A stretch of 64,000 nucleotides of DNA. Origin: Abelmoschus esculentus. Taxonomy: Eukaryota; Streptophyta; Magnoliopsida; Malvales; Malvaceae. Shown piece after piece: positions 1 through 12,385 of this stretch. Positions within the stretch are counted from its first letter, which is position 1. The number at the start of each line of letters is the position of its first letter. The notes beneath the pieces are model-generated. The model did no database searches. It saw nothing but the letters and a program-made list of their open reading frames with translations, and had not been told where the DNA came from. The stretch is taken from assembly GCA_035048815.1 (NCBI GenBank), contig JAUCBN010000038.1, positions 14,260,501 through 14,324,500 of the forward strand, written 5' to 3'. The translations under genes were made by a program, and so were the position numbers.

Positions 1-31
1 ATAAGCAAGCCAACGAGTCGCAATTGATGTA

Positions 32-255
32 TTATATGTTCTTCTCATTCCTTCGAATTGGGTAATCCGAACAACAATCGGAGAATGTTGGTTGCAGGAG
101 CTCCTCGATCCATTTCGACTTTTCATTTTCGTTCTGGAAAACTTGTTCAACCTTAGAAACAACATTACAATCGAACACTGTCGTTACAACACAACACAAG
201 TAAGATGTGTTAGAATATATCGTACCTGGTCGACGATGTCGGAGGAAGCACTCAT
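32..255 (-). CDS. possible two-exon micro-gene at window edge (unknown)
   Basis: On the minus strand an ATG at 255 opens ten codons (MSASSDIVDQ) that end at 226 with CAG followed by a good donor (gtacg). An acceptor-like site near 162-160 (tttctaag) would continue in frame as VEQVFQNENEKSKWIEELL and reach a stop at 32-34, giving about 49 aa. The second part is acidic and helix-like with a WIEELLQP stretch, and its base composition is clearly richer than the flanks. I do not recognise the family. It could be the 5' end of a longer gene that continues left through a further splice, because the window ends 31 bases beyond the stop. The splice site is inferred, not shown. Confidence 0.3.
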
Positions 256-1076
256 GTCAGCTTGTGTTTGAATGGTGAAGAAATCTGAAATTTTAGTGTC
301 TCATTCGATGAGGAAGAGGTTTTATATTGTATTTAAGGATGTTTTTGTTTCAGACTTGAAAAAAATGAGATTTGATATATGTTTGAGAGGCGTGAGTTAA
401 TGTTATTGTGACTAACATTCTTTAATCAAGTGAGATTAATTTTAAAATTTTCATTACAGAAAATTATAGTTTCTTTATGCTTATACTTTATAATGGATTT
501 AAGAGATTTTAGTGTCAGTTCCACCTTCATACTAACAAATAAATCTACCACTATATCTTTTTGACACCATTATTTCACTTTATCATCATTTCACTCAAAG
601 TAAAATTTTAAAATAATTATTTTTTGATGATATGAAAAAAATATATATATAAATTCATCCGTAAAAATAATATAAATTATTTTAGTGGTTAAAATCATGA
701 CCAACGTGATAAGAAGAGTTTAGTATTTTGTTGAAGGAAAATGTTGGAAGAGAGTGAGTTATGAGCTGTGGAAGGTAAAGGTTAATACGAGTAAAAATCT
801 TTTGTCTCTAACCGTGTCTCTTTTATGTTTCTACTTAAAATTTTTTAAAATTAATTTTTAATTCTAAACCTTAACCACAACTCTTAACCCTAAATTCTAA
901 ACCTATTAATTTAAAGTGAGATCATGAAAAGAGACACGATTAGGACAGACAATTTGCACCCCGTGAGTTACCTCATTTTGTTACCCTTATTACTCTTAAC
1001 ATCACTCTCTTCTTGTTTTTTGAAATTTTAAGATAAAGATAAAATTTGAGTCTTTTGACGTTGAATCTCGAAGTAA

Positions 1077-1103
1077 AAATAATAATAATAATAATAATAA
1101 TAA
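1077..1103. repeat. (AAT)n microsatellite
   Basis: About nine uninterrupted AAT units. No gene is nearby. Confidence 0.85.
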
Positions 1104-2738
1104 GTTACTAGTATCAAAAGATTTACGTTTTAAGATAATAATCTTATAATTTAGTTGAGGAGGTGATAGAGAATTGAGTCTAGAAAGAACGGAATTGAAA
1201 ATTTACCTCGTTTTTTGGTTATATTATGTAGATGATCTTTAGCTTTCTTTATCTATTGATTGAACACTCGAGTATAAAGCTATCATTCAAAGTTTTCACT
1301 TCAATTTATATGAAAACATCTATTTTTTTTTAAATTTAAATGTACAATTTCACTCAATTTAATTCCTACAATAAAATAAAATAACGATTATCGTTAAAAT
1401 ATAGATAAAATTATTCGAATTTGAATCCTAACTCAAGCTTTTGTTTCTTGTTTGAGTTTTCATTATGTGACTAATGAGCGGAACTAACGTGACCAGTGAC
1501 CAGCAATTGGCATTTTCCTCCATTCATCACTTTAAATATAGGTTGGGTCCATAACATAAGATATATTTTAATTAAAACTACAGGACGGTGATACCAATAG
1601 AAAACATGGTCCAGTATTTATTTATTTATTTATTTTGTATTTATCTAAAAGCCTAATCCAATCCTGTTCATAAATTATACATAATTAAATATTTAATTTT
1701 ATCATTATCACGATGAGATATTAAATTATATAAATTAAATTAAAAATTAAAAGTTTGAATTTTAATATTGTAAATGAAATAAATTAAGTTGAGAGACAGA
1801 GATAAAACTATGTAAGAGTAAAGAATATCCCAAAGAATTGTTTTTCACCTTTGTTTCTTTATTTATATTTTTAAAAAATTAATTTATTTATGAATTTGTA
1901 TCACTTTCAAATATTTAATTTTTATTTTTATTTTTTAACTAAGGGTGTATTCGGTTTGATTTTAATTTAATTCGATAAACTATTTTAGTAACCATCAATT
2001 TTCGGTTCAGTTAACCTCAATTTATGGTTTTTCCATATTAATGTAAGTTTTTAAAATTTTATACCTTGTTTTGATAAAATAAATTTATTTTATAACTTTA
2101 AAACATTAAAAGGTGAAGTTTTAAAATGTTTTTCATAAATATTTATTATTTTTAAAAATAAAATAATAATTAAAATGCATCTATAATATTTTAATTATAC
2201 AATATATATTTTTATTTTATAAAAATAATTAAAAACTAATTAAAAATAAATTTAATTTAATTCAGTTGAATTCAATTAACCACAATTCTTATACTTATAA
2301 ACCATAAACCTTCTAAACATCTCGGTTTCGGAGCGATTTTCAATTTTACAATTAAATCATACTCCGTTCTCCTCCAACCCTAAATCTAAGCTTTGATCCT
2401 ATTAAAAGAGTTGTTTTTATTATAAGCTTTTATAATACTCATTAAAATTACTCGATAAATGAATCAAATATAAATAATTTTTTTAATTCTCAAATAAAGA
2501 TTCTTGAATTAAGTTAAATTAGTCATGTGAAAGTCACAAATGACCTAAAGAACACATTTGTCAACGTCTGACCAATATTCCCTGAACATACTTTGTCGTA
2601 TTTGGTATTAGGGTTTTGTCTGTTGGTTATGAAACATAATTAAAACAACACTTGTCTGCTTTAACCAAGTAATTTGGTCTTAGGGTTTTGTCTTATATGA
2701 TTTGGCTAATGGAAGGAATACAAATGGATCAATTAAAT

Positions 2739-2840
2739 TTTTTATGGGGTTTTTTAAATTAAATTTATTAATTTAAAATAGTTATAGGAAATCATATGAA
2801 AAAATTTTTATGGGGTTTTTTAAATTAAATTTATTAATTT
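2739..2840. repeat. 36-bp direct repeat, 66-bp spacing
   Basis: The same 36 bases (starting tttttatggggtttttt) occur at 2739-2774 and 2805-2840 with no mismatch seen. The 30 bases between are unrelated. This looks like a recent local duplication in non-coding DNA. Confidence 0.8.
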
Positions 2841-2882
2841 CTCAAATCTTAAATATCATTATCGTTAATTTTTTAAATGATC

Positions 2883-3016
2883 TAATCATTATGCTAGTTA
2901 AAAAAAATAAGATATTTGTCAAAAAGATATAGGTTAAGGGATAAATTTATCCTAAAAAAAATGAGGTCAAAATGATAAAAATCATAAACGTTAAGTGTTA
3001 AAATTATCTTTATACT
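2883..3016. repeat. fragment of a long-TIR (MULE-like) element
   Basis: The stretch from 'ttgtcaaaaagatatagg' to 'ttaaaattatctttatac' closely matches the right terminal arm of the element at 24375-25107, ending at the same terminal bases. No opposite arm is seen to the left, so this is a truncated end. Confidence 0.6.
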
Positions 3017-6000
3017 AATTACTAAATACAACAATATTCATATTTATAAATGTTTCAGTTTTTTAAAATTTTGAATATAATAAATATTAAATTGTTAAAT
3101 ATAATAAGATTAATATTAATAAAAATTTAAATTTTCAGATTTTTGGATAATCCAAAAGTTAAAATATTATGATCCGTATCTGACCTGAAAAACTTAAAAT
3201 CGGACGGATATCAGATTTAAAAATAAAAACCAGATCAAATATCTAAATTTTCAGATCAAATCAACCGGATCAAATATTTTTAAACACCATTAACGATAAC
3301 AGAGTGATATAAGATTGTTAAAATTAACTATTTTAATTGTATTTAAAAATTTTAATACATGAGCAGTATGAAACAGTCTTTTAGTTTTATAAATTAAAGG
3401 TTTAAAATTTATGAAAATTTATAGTTTAAAACTAAAAACTTAAATTTAAAATTAATATTTTATAATATAAATATATTAATTTGCGTAAAGTCTATGTTAT
3501 AAAATTTATATATTAAAATTTTACTTTAAAAATTGATCATAATTTTTAAAATTTAATTACAAATTTTTATCTAATAACTCATTCCATCCATAATCGAAAT
3601 CAATGACTCTTTTGATTTTTATGTTACAATTAAAGAGAAATATTTTATATATAATCCTTTTATGCTTTTTAATTTTAATTTTTTAATATATTTACTGGTA
3701 TTTTATTGTTGATTAATATAAATTAAATTTTATAAAACTTGTTATGAAGGACAATTTATTATATTTATAATATTAAATTTTAAATAATTTATATTGATTA
3801 TTAGATATAATAGGTGTTTACGTTAATATTATTGTCTATTTTTTTTTTCTAACAATACAATGTTTTTCATTTTATTTTCAATAATATAGTTCTTTAATGT
3901 AACATATCAAAAGTTGAGTAGATTAGAATTTAACTTTAAATAATATTTTATTTAAAATAATAAAAATTAATATTATTTAAAATCGGACTGCAATCCATTC
4001 GATTTTAAATGGTATTAATTAATTTATTATTTTTAAATAAAATATTGTTTAAAGTTGAATTATAATTCATTTATTTTTTGATTTGAACAATAATATGCTA
4101 TTATTAAAAATAATTTAAAATATATATTTTATAAGTAAAAAACTAAAAATAATATTTTGATAATTTCACCTTATATAATATTTATTTTTTCTATCAATCG
4201 ATAATGTATACTTTTAATTTAAAACTCATATTTATTTACTTTTTGGTCAACCATGATCAGACTTTTTGACCACCGCCGTGCATGAGACAAACCCTAAACT
4301 GGACAAGATTTGAAAGAAAAAGTAGACAATGAGACAACAACCTTTTTATCTATAAAATCTAGGACACGTGTCAGTTTCGTAATTACTCTATCTCACTTTT
4401 ACTTTAAAATCAAAATTGAAAAATGCACAGACTTGAGGTAGCTTAATTAGAGATGTAACCGGTGAGTAGGTTTAGATTTTTGATCCATTCAAATTCGAAC
4501 CAAATATAAGTTTTTTAAATTCGACACTAACCTGATTTAAATTTTTTCAAGAAATTTGATTTGATTTATCCAAAAATAGATATTTTAAATTCAATTCCGA
4601 CCCGACCTAAAAAAATAATTTTAAAGATTAAATTGTAAAATATATATAATTTTAAAGACTAAATTTTAAATAAAAAATAATTTTAAAGACCTAATTATAG
4701 AAAATATATAGATATATAGAGAATCATTATTATAAATATTCTTAAAAATTATGGAAAATTTACATATTTTATCCTGAATCAGGTTGGATCAGATATTTTA
4801 TACCTTAAACCTGAACCTAACCCGACCTGATAACACTTTAAAAAATTACTCGACCTAATTCGAATTCAATTTTTCATTAAAAATTTCGACCCAATCAAAC
4901 CTGGTGCTTAATAGTCCTTTACACTTACTTCATAAATTAATTTGTAATCATTAAAATATGAAAATCTAACGTTCTGAATTGGGATTTTTTAAAACAAAAT
5001 TATATTGAGCTCATTGAATGGTAGGTACCACACATAGTTGTAAAGGACAATGTTGTTACTTTAGAAGAATTTAAATTTGAATAATTTAATTTGTAAGATA
5101 ATTTATATACACTTTTAAAATATTAAAAATATATATTAATATATAATTATATAAAAATATTTTCAAAATATTATACGTGTGAATTTCTTATTAGTTTTAG
5201 GTAAATTTGGTTAACGATTAGTTTACAAAAATTAATTAATGGTTACTTTAATTAAAAATTGACTAAAAATATTATATATTAAATATATTTATTTTCTATT
5301 ATTGATTTTTTAAAAATTATAAAATAATCTAAATTTTTTATATATTATTAAATGATCATTGAACTTTTATCAAATTAGTATAAAATAAAAGTTTAGTGAC
5401 TAAAAAGATTATTTTAGCAAAATTTAGTGAATAATCGTGTAATTTACCTAAAATTTTATAACAAATTTCGGTTAATTCAAAAATTGACCGAATTAACCGA
5501 AATAATTTCACTTTAGTTAATTCGGTTATGACTAATTTGGTTTAATTAATTATTAAAGTTGTAAAATTTTTGATTAACTCGGTTATGGCAAATTTTGTTT
5601 AACCACCGATTGAATTAATCGAATGCACACCCCAAAAAAATACATTAAATTGTGCAATTGGCTATTTTTACTTTAATGATTTTTAGTGTAATTTTTTATT
5701 AGTCTTAAGCTGATTATAACGTAAGTATTTATTCATATATAATTTTAATCTTTGATAACGTACATATTTTATAAAAAATAATTTAAAGATATATCCTATA
5801 AGATAAATATTATATATTTTTTTTTGTTAGGACCACTTATTGAATTTTTTTAATATGTTTTAATTATTCAAAAGATGATGGTATTGGGATATGGGCAAAT
5901 GCTTTTATATGATTAAACATGTTTTTTTTATGAAGAACCACAATTTTATGAAATGGAAGAGAATAGAATATCATTTTTGAATTCATAGGTGAGGGATATG

Positions 6001-6027
6001 GATATTAAATAGGAAATCTTGAATCAC

Positions 6028-6190
6028 GAGCCATTTAAACTCGGTGGTTAAAGAAACGATTGTTATTTTTAGAGGCCACGGGTTTGAACATCAGTAATGT
6101 CAGTAGAGTGGTTAAACGATCAATATCTAATGGTTGAGAGTATACTCTAGAACAGATACTACTGTAATTACTATTAGCTGATTCCAAAAA
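6028..6190 (+). mobile_element. tRNA-derived SINE
   Basis: The head 'gagccatttaaactcggtgg' resembles a tRNA A box (actcggtggttaa), and about 45 bases later 'gggtttgaacatc' resembles a B box (GGTTCGANNC). The body ends in an A-rich tail (ccaaaaaataaaaaat). A second copy lies in the opposite orientation at 41636-41804. Possible short flanking duplication aaatctt at 6014-6020 and just after the tail. The polymerase III box reading is inference; the two-copy structure is seen directly. Confidence 0.6.
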
Positions 6191-8165
6191 ATAAAAAATC
6201 TTAAAAAAACACAAATAAATGTATTGATTTAAACATGAATGGAGTCAAGAATTGTAGTCGGGAGTAAATTCATAAAAAATTTAAATACATATATATAAGA
6301 ATAAAAGTGATTTTTTAGAGAGAGAATGATTATTTTCACGTATAGATTTAAATTAGAATAAAATTTAAGATGAAATCATACATGCATAAAATAAAAAAAT
6401 GTGACATCATCACATAGTTAAACTAAAAACTGTAGAGCGACAAAAATTTTAATATGAAAAGTTCGATGAATAAATTGAATGTTTTAAAACTTTAGTGATT
6501 AAAATAGGTTTGAGAAAAAATTTGATGGTGAATTATGTAATTTACCCAAAAACATTATCTTCATATTAAGAATGAAATAAATACGAATTAGAGTACAGAG
6601 GAAACCTTTGCAAGTAATGGGAAAAACTCCACGTATGTCTGTAAATGCAAAATCAATTATTCCTCTAATGGCTCAAAGATATTTCATGTATGGTCTAATT
6701 GTGATTTGGCTATTGCACTTTTCTAAATTTAAAATTTAGTCCCTCCACATTTGATTTCAGGAATTTGATTTCTCTAATGTTTCGATTTAAAAATTTGTAT
6801 CACGTGACTTAAAATATAAAATAAAAAGTTATAGTTTATAGTGTTATCGATTGAATTTCGATATTTATATTCAATTTTTTTTTGTTTATTTAGCCACCCA
6901 CACACATAATATTAGCCACTCAACTTAAGAAAAAAATAGTTTATAGTGTTATCGATTGAATTTAGATTATTAAATCAAAATAATAAAGTGAGTAAAATTC
7001 CTATAATTAAACATATAGGGGCTAAATGTAAATATGTAAAGAGTATATGTACCGAAAAAGAATTAGACCAATATATTTTCTTACAAAGGTACAGCTTGCA
7101 TAAATTCATCCGTACGCTGTTGCAACAATTTTTAGGTGAAAATTTTAATATTGTTACTTTAAATTTTAAATTGGAGAAAGTACACAAAACTGAAATTATT
7201 CATATTCCATTTATTGTTTATTTTTTCAAAATTATAAATAAATGGATTTTGATGAATGGTTATAATGGTATACAATAATCACAATACTACGGAGTTGGTA
7301 TCGAATTGATCACAATACTTTAAAAAGCGTCAAATATACCAGTAAACTATTAAAATGGTATTGAAATAGCCATCGTCCGTTAAAAAACTAACAGACTGAT
7401 GACATTGCCGTTAAAGATAATATGGAATAATTACACATTTACTCTCTATTATTCATGTATTTTTGTAATTTAGTCCTAATTTTATTATAATAAAATAATA
7501 TATTTATTTAAACTAGTTTAAAGAAGAAAATACAAAATTTGAGACATTACAGTCAAGGGGATTCGAACCTAGACATTACAGGCAAGGTTTCAAATTTTGT
7601 ATTTTTTTATTTAATCAAGTGGTGACACGTGTTAGTACTGTTAACTATCACGTTAACACATTAACGAACAATATTAGTCAAAGGACTAAACTAATACAAT
7701 TCATAAACTCTAAAAATACATATAAATTACACAATTCATAAACTCTAAAAATTATAGAATCTTGATCTAAACTCTAATCCTTAAATATAAACCCGGAATT
7801 CTAAAATATAAAAAATAAATTCATAATAACTAAATTTAACAAGCTGTGGAACCATTTATATATTAAATTTTATTTTTATTTTTAATTAATAATAAAATTT
7901 AGGTATATCTTATAAATAAATTATTCCAATATAATTGTGTTAGAGATAAGGTTCTCTCTCTTTCCTACCCTTTTAACAAAATTCAGATGCACATACTAGG
8001 CATGATATACTAGATAGGTGTGTGTATTATTGTCTATCATAAAAATGGTGGACACACGGTTAATTATGAATCAGAAGAAGATCTAACCGATGCATTAAGA
8101 AAACGCGTCTGCTTACCATGGCCTTGGAATCGTCTCTTTCATACAAGATCGCCATTACTTTGCCG
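6191..8165. other. gene-free stretch upstream of the protease gene
   Basis: No supported gene. The 110-codon open frame at 6946-7278 is AT-driven and has no recognisable domain. The last few hundred bases are the probable promoter of the protease gene; base composition turns less AT-rich from about 8040. Confidence 0.5.
6831..6963. repeat. 28-bp exact direct repeat
   Basis: The sequence atagtttatagtgttatcga plus eight further bases occurs at 6831-6858 and again at 6936-6963, separated by 77 bases of unrelated sequence. Confidence 0.8.
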
Positions 8166-8173
8166 TATAAATA
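8166..8173 (+). promoter_or_regulatory. TATA box of the protease gene
   Basis: TATAAATA lies 68 bases upstream of the ATG at 8234, in a GC-richer context (tgccg before, cagaccc after). This spacing predicts transcription start near 8197 and a short leader. Confidence 0.6.
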
Positions 8174-8233
8174 CAGACCCAACCTCCACTGCAGTCCAAC
8201 CACCACCCAGAACTCTCCTGCTTCCAAGTTTCC

Positions 8234-9562
8234 ATGGCTTCTCTCTGCAAATTTCTCATCTTCTTTCTTCACTTCGTTGTTTCTCAAGCAAAACCAGTGC
8301 CAAAACAAAACGATACAGTCTCCTTCTCGTTTCCTCTTACTTCTTTCCGTTTCTCTTCCGACGTTAAAGCTCGGGCTTTGAATCCTTCTTTGGTTTCGGT
8401 GAGTAAGCGTCAGCAGTGGCGGAGGCCGGCGCAGTCTTCGTCTTATAATTTCAAGACGACGTTCAAGTATTCCATGGCGTTGATCGTGGCTTTACCGATT
8501 GGGACTCCACCGCAGACGCAGCAGATGGTGTTGGATACTGGGAGCCAGCTATCATGGATTCAGTGCCATAAGAAGGCTCCCCGGAAACCGCCTCCGGCGG
8601 CGTCGTTTGATCCTTCTCTGTCGTCTTCTTTCTCTGAGGTGCCGTGTAATCATCCTCTTTGTAAGCCGAGGATTCCCGATTTTACCCTCCCGACGTCGTG
8701 TGACCAGAACCGTTTGTGTCACTATTCTTACTTCTACGCCGACGGGACACTCGCCGAGGGCAACTTGGTCAGAGAAAAGTTCACTTTTTCACGTTCCCAG
8801 AGTACCCCTCCTTTGATCCTCGGTTGCGCAACCGATACCAGCGAGGACAAGGGTATTTTGGGAATGAACCTCGGGCGGTTCTCCTTCGCTTCACAGTCCA
8901 GAATCTCCAAGTTCTCGTACTGTGTACCGACTCGCCGGCCCCAACCCGGGATTTCGCCGACCGGGTCGTTTTACCTCGGAGAAAACCCGAATTCTCGTTG
9001 GTTTAAGTATATTAACATTCTGGTTTTCCCTCAGAGCCGGACCATGCCGAATATGGATCCGTTTGCTTACACTCTCCCAATGCAAGGGATCCGAATAGGG
9101 TCCAAGAAGCTACCAATCCCCGTACACGTATTCCGACCCGACGCAGGCGGATCGGGTCAAACCATGATCGACTCCGGTTCCGAGTTCACCTACTTGGTGG
9201 ACGAGGCTTATAACAAGGTGCGGGAAGAGGTGGTCCGACTCGTCGGTCCAAGGCTTAAAAAGGGTTACGTGTACGGTGAAGTAGCCGACATGTGTTTCGA
9301 CGGTAACCCAATCGAGATCGGACGGTCGATAGGCGACATGACATTCGAGTTCGAGAAAGGGGTTGAGATCACGGTGGACAAACATCGTATCCTATCCGAC
9401 GTCGGCGGCGGTGTCCACTGCTTGGGTGTCGGACGTTCGAACATGCTCGGAATCGCCAGCAACATAATCGGGAACATCCATCAACAAAATCTCTGGGTAG
9501 AGTTTGATCTGTCGAACAGGAGAGTGGGATTCGGTAAGGCTGATTGTAGCAGAGCAGTATAG
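8234..9562 (+). CDS. secreted pepsin-like aspartic protease (A1 family, plant type), intronless
   Basis: A 442-aa single-exon protein. Residues 1-19 are a hydrophobic signal peptide (MASLCKFLIFFLHFVVSQA), so secretion or the endomembrane route is expected. The first catalytic motif is DTGS at 101-104 (context MVLDTGSQLSWIQC) and the second is DSGS at 313-316 (context TMIDSGSEFTYL). Between them lie the cysteine-rich insert and FYADGTLAEGNL typical of plant 'atypical/nucellin-like' A1 proteases, and the protein ends with the family signature IIGNIHQQNLWVEFDL. There is no plant-specific saposin-like insert. By memory the closest relatives are the Arabidopsis At1g66180/At5g37540 type, in the wider group often labelled PCS1-like. 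The start is chosen because it begins the signal peptide and follows a TATA box. Nothing looks broken. The substrate cannot be told from sequence. Confidence 0.95.
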   Translation: MASLCKFLIFFLHFVVSQAKPVPKQNDTVSFSFPLTSFRFSSDVKARALNPSLVSVSKRQQWRRPAQSSSYNFKTTFKYSMALIVALPIGTPPQTQQMVLDTGSQLSWIQCHKKAPRKPPPAASFDPSLSSSFSEVPCNHPLCKPRIPDFTLPTSCDQNRLCHYSYFYADGTLAEGNLVREKFTFSRSQSTPPLILGCATDTSEDKGILGMNLGRFSFASQSRISKFSYCVPTRRPQPGISPTGSFYLGENPNSRWFKYINILVFPQSRTMPNMDPFAYTLPMQGIRIGSKKLPIPVHVFRPDAGGSGQTMIDSGSEFTYLVDEAYNKVREEVVRLVGPRLKKGYVYGEVADMCFDGNPIEIGRSIGDMTFEFEKGVEITVDKHRILSDVGGGVHCLGVGRSNMLGIASNIIGNIHQQNLWVEFDLSNRRVGFGKADCSRAV

Positions 9563-10170
9563 AGATCTCCTCCCTCCTGCTCCCTTCTTTTTTGGATCTG
9601 TCATCGTACGTGCATGAGATGATCTTGAGAAAAATATCTAATCGGACGGTGTATATGGAGAGTTTGTGACAAAGGAAAGTGTCACGTGAAGAACATGGTG
9701 TTTTGTTTTAGATGGTTATGAAATCAAACAGCTGTTTCAGTTTAGGGCAGTTGCATGTACTTCCCGGTTCCGATTTCAGTTACAGTGTTGTCCGATTCTG
9801 ACCATGGAAGTTGAAATGGGACAGTGTTAACTGAGAGTGTGAGTGAGAACTAAGTTAGATTTGTATATACGAGGGTGTAAAAATAATTATGTTATAAAAA
9901 TATAATAATAAATTATGAATTATATATATTTAAAATACTATAAGGTTGAAAAATAAAATATAAATATTTAAAAATATAAGAGAATGATTTTAGTTTAATT
10001 AAAAATATAATTACCGTAGCGAAACCCAAGAGATTTTACGACCGGGCGGGGGGTCCGGTTTTTAGTTGGATGTCTATGAAGTGGAAGACAGGTTGTTTCA
10101 GCTCTCTCGCCGACTCTGCCTTCTTTTCTCTCTTATTCCCGACACGCACATGATTATTTAATGCCAACAT
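9563..10170. other. 3' UTR of protease, then AT-rich spacer with a GC-richer patch
   Basis: 9563-9900 is the likely 3' UTR; AT-rich runs with aataaa-like hexamers near 9900-9912 could serve for polyadenylation. A GC-richer patch at 10010-10150 (accgggcggggggtccgg) stands out but has no open frame and no recognised match. Confidence 0.4.
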
Positions 10171-10178
10171 AATTCTAA

Positions 10179-10694
10179 TAAGGGTATAAACCAACCCAAT
10201 TGAATTTGAGTAGTGTTAACTTCGATTGAATTCGTTATGATTATGAGTTGAGTTTAAATTTGAGTAATTTTAAACAAGTTTGAAAAATCTGAGTTTTGCT
10301 CGACTCGTTAAGAACTCTTGTCGAGTTTAGGCTTTATTCGAGCCTAATCGAGTCAAGTATTTTTAGATCTTTGATCGTGTTAAATTCGAATAACTTTTAT
10401 CTATCACTCATTTAAAAACTAATGAAAAATTGATACACAATTTATGCAAAGTCAAGCTTGTTAATTTTAGGTTTTTGAGTGTTTAGGGTTTAGATTTTAG
10501 GATTTTAAGTTTAAAATTTTAGATTTTAAATTATAAAAATAGAATATTTATATTTTTCGAGTAACTCTGAGCTTTTCGAGTCGAGTATCATGTAACTCGG
10601 CTCGGAAAGAACTTGAACCGAGTCCAATCGAATCGAGTTTTGACAAAGTCGAGCTCGAGTAACTCGTAATCTGTCTTGTCTCATTTACGACCCT
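10179..10694. mobile_element. hAT-type MITE, TCGAG-rich, 8-bp target duplication
   Basis: The direct repeat aattctaa flanks the element at 10171-10178 and 10695-10702. The ends are taagggtataaac and tcatttacgaccct. The interior is rich in cgagt/actcg motifs and its right end (gagctcgagtaactcgtaat) matches, inverted, the left part of the larger element at 38941-40366. The 8-bp duplication suggests hAT; no transposase is present. Confidence 0.7.
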
Positions 10695-10702
10695 AATTCT
10701 AA

Positions 10703-11637
10703 CATTTTTATACGATATCTAATTTTTTAAAAAGTATTCGTAAAAAGTAAGATCATTGTAATTATAATTTATTCTAGAATACAACTACAAAATTCAAAAT
10801 TCAAGAATAGAATTCAAAATATTTTTTCTTAAAAAATATTAAAATTTTACACACACTAAATTAAATTATTTTTCTTCTAAAAAATAACACTAAATTAAAT
10901 CTATTTATTTTAAATAAAATGAGATGTAAATTATTAACTTTTTTTAGTAATATAATATATTTATCACATAATCAATTAAGAGAATTAAAATAAGACAAGA
11001 ATAATGATCTTGTATGTCGGTCAAAATAAAATAATTACTTTTATCTTTAACTTTTTTTTATTAATGAGTAATTTAAATGTATTTCTAAAATATTATATTA
11101 CAAATAAAATTATTTTTAATTCAAAATTAGACAAATATTATATTATAAATAAAATTATTTCTTAATGTATCAGTGGAATAAATAATAGTATTTATTAATA
11201 TTTTTTAATCATTTGACATTATATATATGATTTAATATGAGTTTTTTAAAATAAATATTATTTTCTTTTGGTGCTAGATGTCTTAAGTAAGATTAATAAT
11301 TCGAGTTCTAATATTATAAATAATAAATTAAATTGAAAAAATCACCTTATAATGAATCTACAAAACTTAACCTATTTATCGATTATGTCGGTAATGATTA
11401 AAGAATTTTTTTCGCCTGATATTTATAGGCTGATAAAATATTTAAATTTTAGAGAATAATAATTGTGTCAACTATCTTTTAAATTTTAAATAAATATTTT
11501 ATTAATTTTTAATCAGTACTAACGCTTTATTTTACGACATCTTATTTTTTAAAGAGATAAATATATTAAAAATTAATAATTTAAAAATTATCATATTTTC
11601 TAAATTTAAATTTGAATACTTAACCATTCTTAGTAGT
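10703..11637. other. gene-free AT-rich stretch
   Basis: I see no gene, no clear inverted repeat and no target duplication here. Confidence 0.5.
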
Positions 11638-12028
11638 AACATATGAAAAGGAAAAGAAGAAAGTCCAAACACTTGGCCGAAGGAAAGGGGTCCCATGAGA
11701 CAGCGAGGCATGAGTGAGTGTAGAAGCTAAGAAAGAAGGGAAGGATTCTGCCACAGCTGTTAAAGTGAGAAAGGGTACTGTCACACCTCGCTTTCTGCAA
11801 ATTTTCTCGAGAAACAAACACGCACGCCCACTTTCAAAATCAAGGCAGACCCATTTCTTTTCAAAGGAAAATCAGATTCATTGTGGTAAAAATACCGCCA
11901 TTGTTGAAAAGCAGCACCAGCAGGATAAGACAAACGTAATTACTGGATGCAACTTGCCATTTCATTGCTCACTGCTGCGCCTGCTTTGCTTCAGACACAA
12001 CTATTTAAGAATGATGGGATTAGGATAA
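11638..12028. other. GC-richer island without a recognisable gene
   Basis: About 390 bases stand out from the AT-rich flanks. Open frames run on both strands (104 codons plus at 11714-12028; two overlapping 63-65 codon frames minus), but none shows a known motif and they contradict each other. It could be a decayed exon, a leader or a promoter remnant. I cannot assign a function. Confidence 0.35.
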
Positions 12029-12385
12029 CTTCGATTCGATTAAAAAAAATCTAATTATTTAATTTGATTTAATATAAAAATATTTAATTTTTTATTTAAT
12101 TTATAATTTTATAAATTTGACTCGGAATTTTTTAAAATAAAGTTTGAGTTATAAAATATAAATTCAAATAATTCAAAAAAATAGTAATTAATGTAGCAAT
12201 TTTCTAGCTTGAGTTTAATCTTTCATTTCTAACTTTATATATAGATAAGATCAAGTTACATAATATAAAATTCTCTAAGTTTTACACTTTTTCTAGATCG
12301 TTAGATGACTCGAATTAACAATTTATTATGTGAAGATTATCGCTTTTAAAAAAGTAAAAAATTCATCTGAGCTATCTGTCTCAGT

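Larger units (their letters stand above)
256..6027. other. gene-free AT-rich stretch
   Basis: No coding potential is visible on either strand. 256-360 may be the 5' leader or promoter of the small minus-strand gene at the edge. The rest is very AT-rich and holds weak degenerate repeats: CGGTTAA-type sequence around 1937-2310 and 5195-5640, and a region rich in Gly/Pro-codon-like 'cccgacct' motifs around 4446-4920. I see no reliable termini or target duplications for these. Better-defined sub-features are listed separately. Confidence 0.5.

Noticed and set aside
6946..7278. 110-codon open frame (+) with an overlapping 70-codon frame (-)
   Set aside because: Codon use follows the AT bias, no motif is recognisable, and the frame starts inside a short direct repeat.
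8499..9604. several open frames of 64-105 codons in other frames of the protease gene
   Set aside because: GC-rich shadows of the clearly supported aspartic protease.
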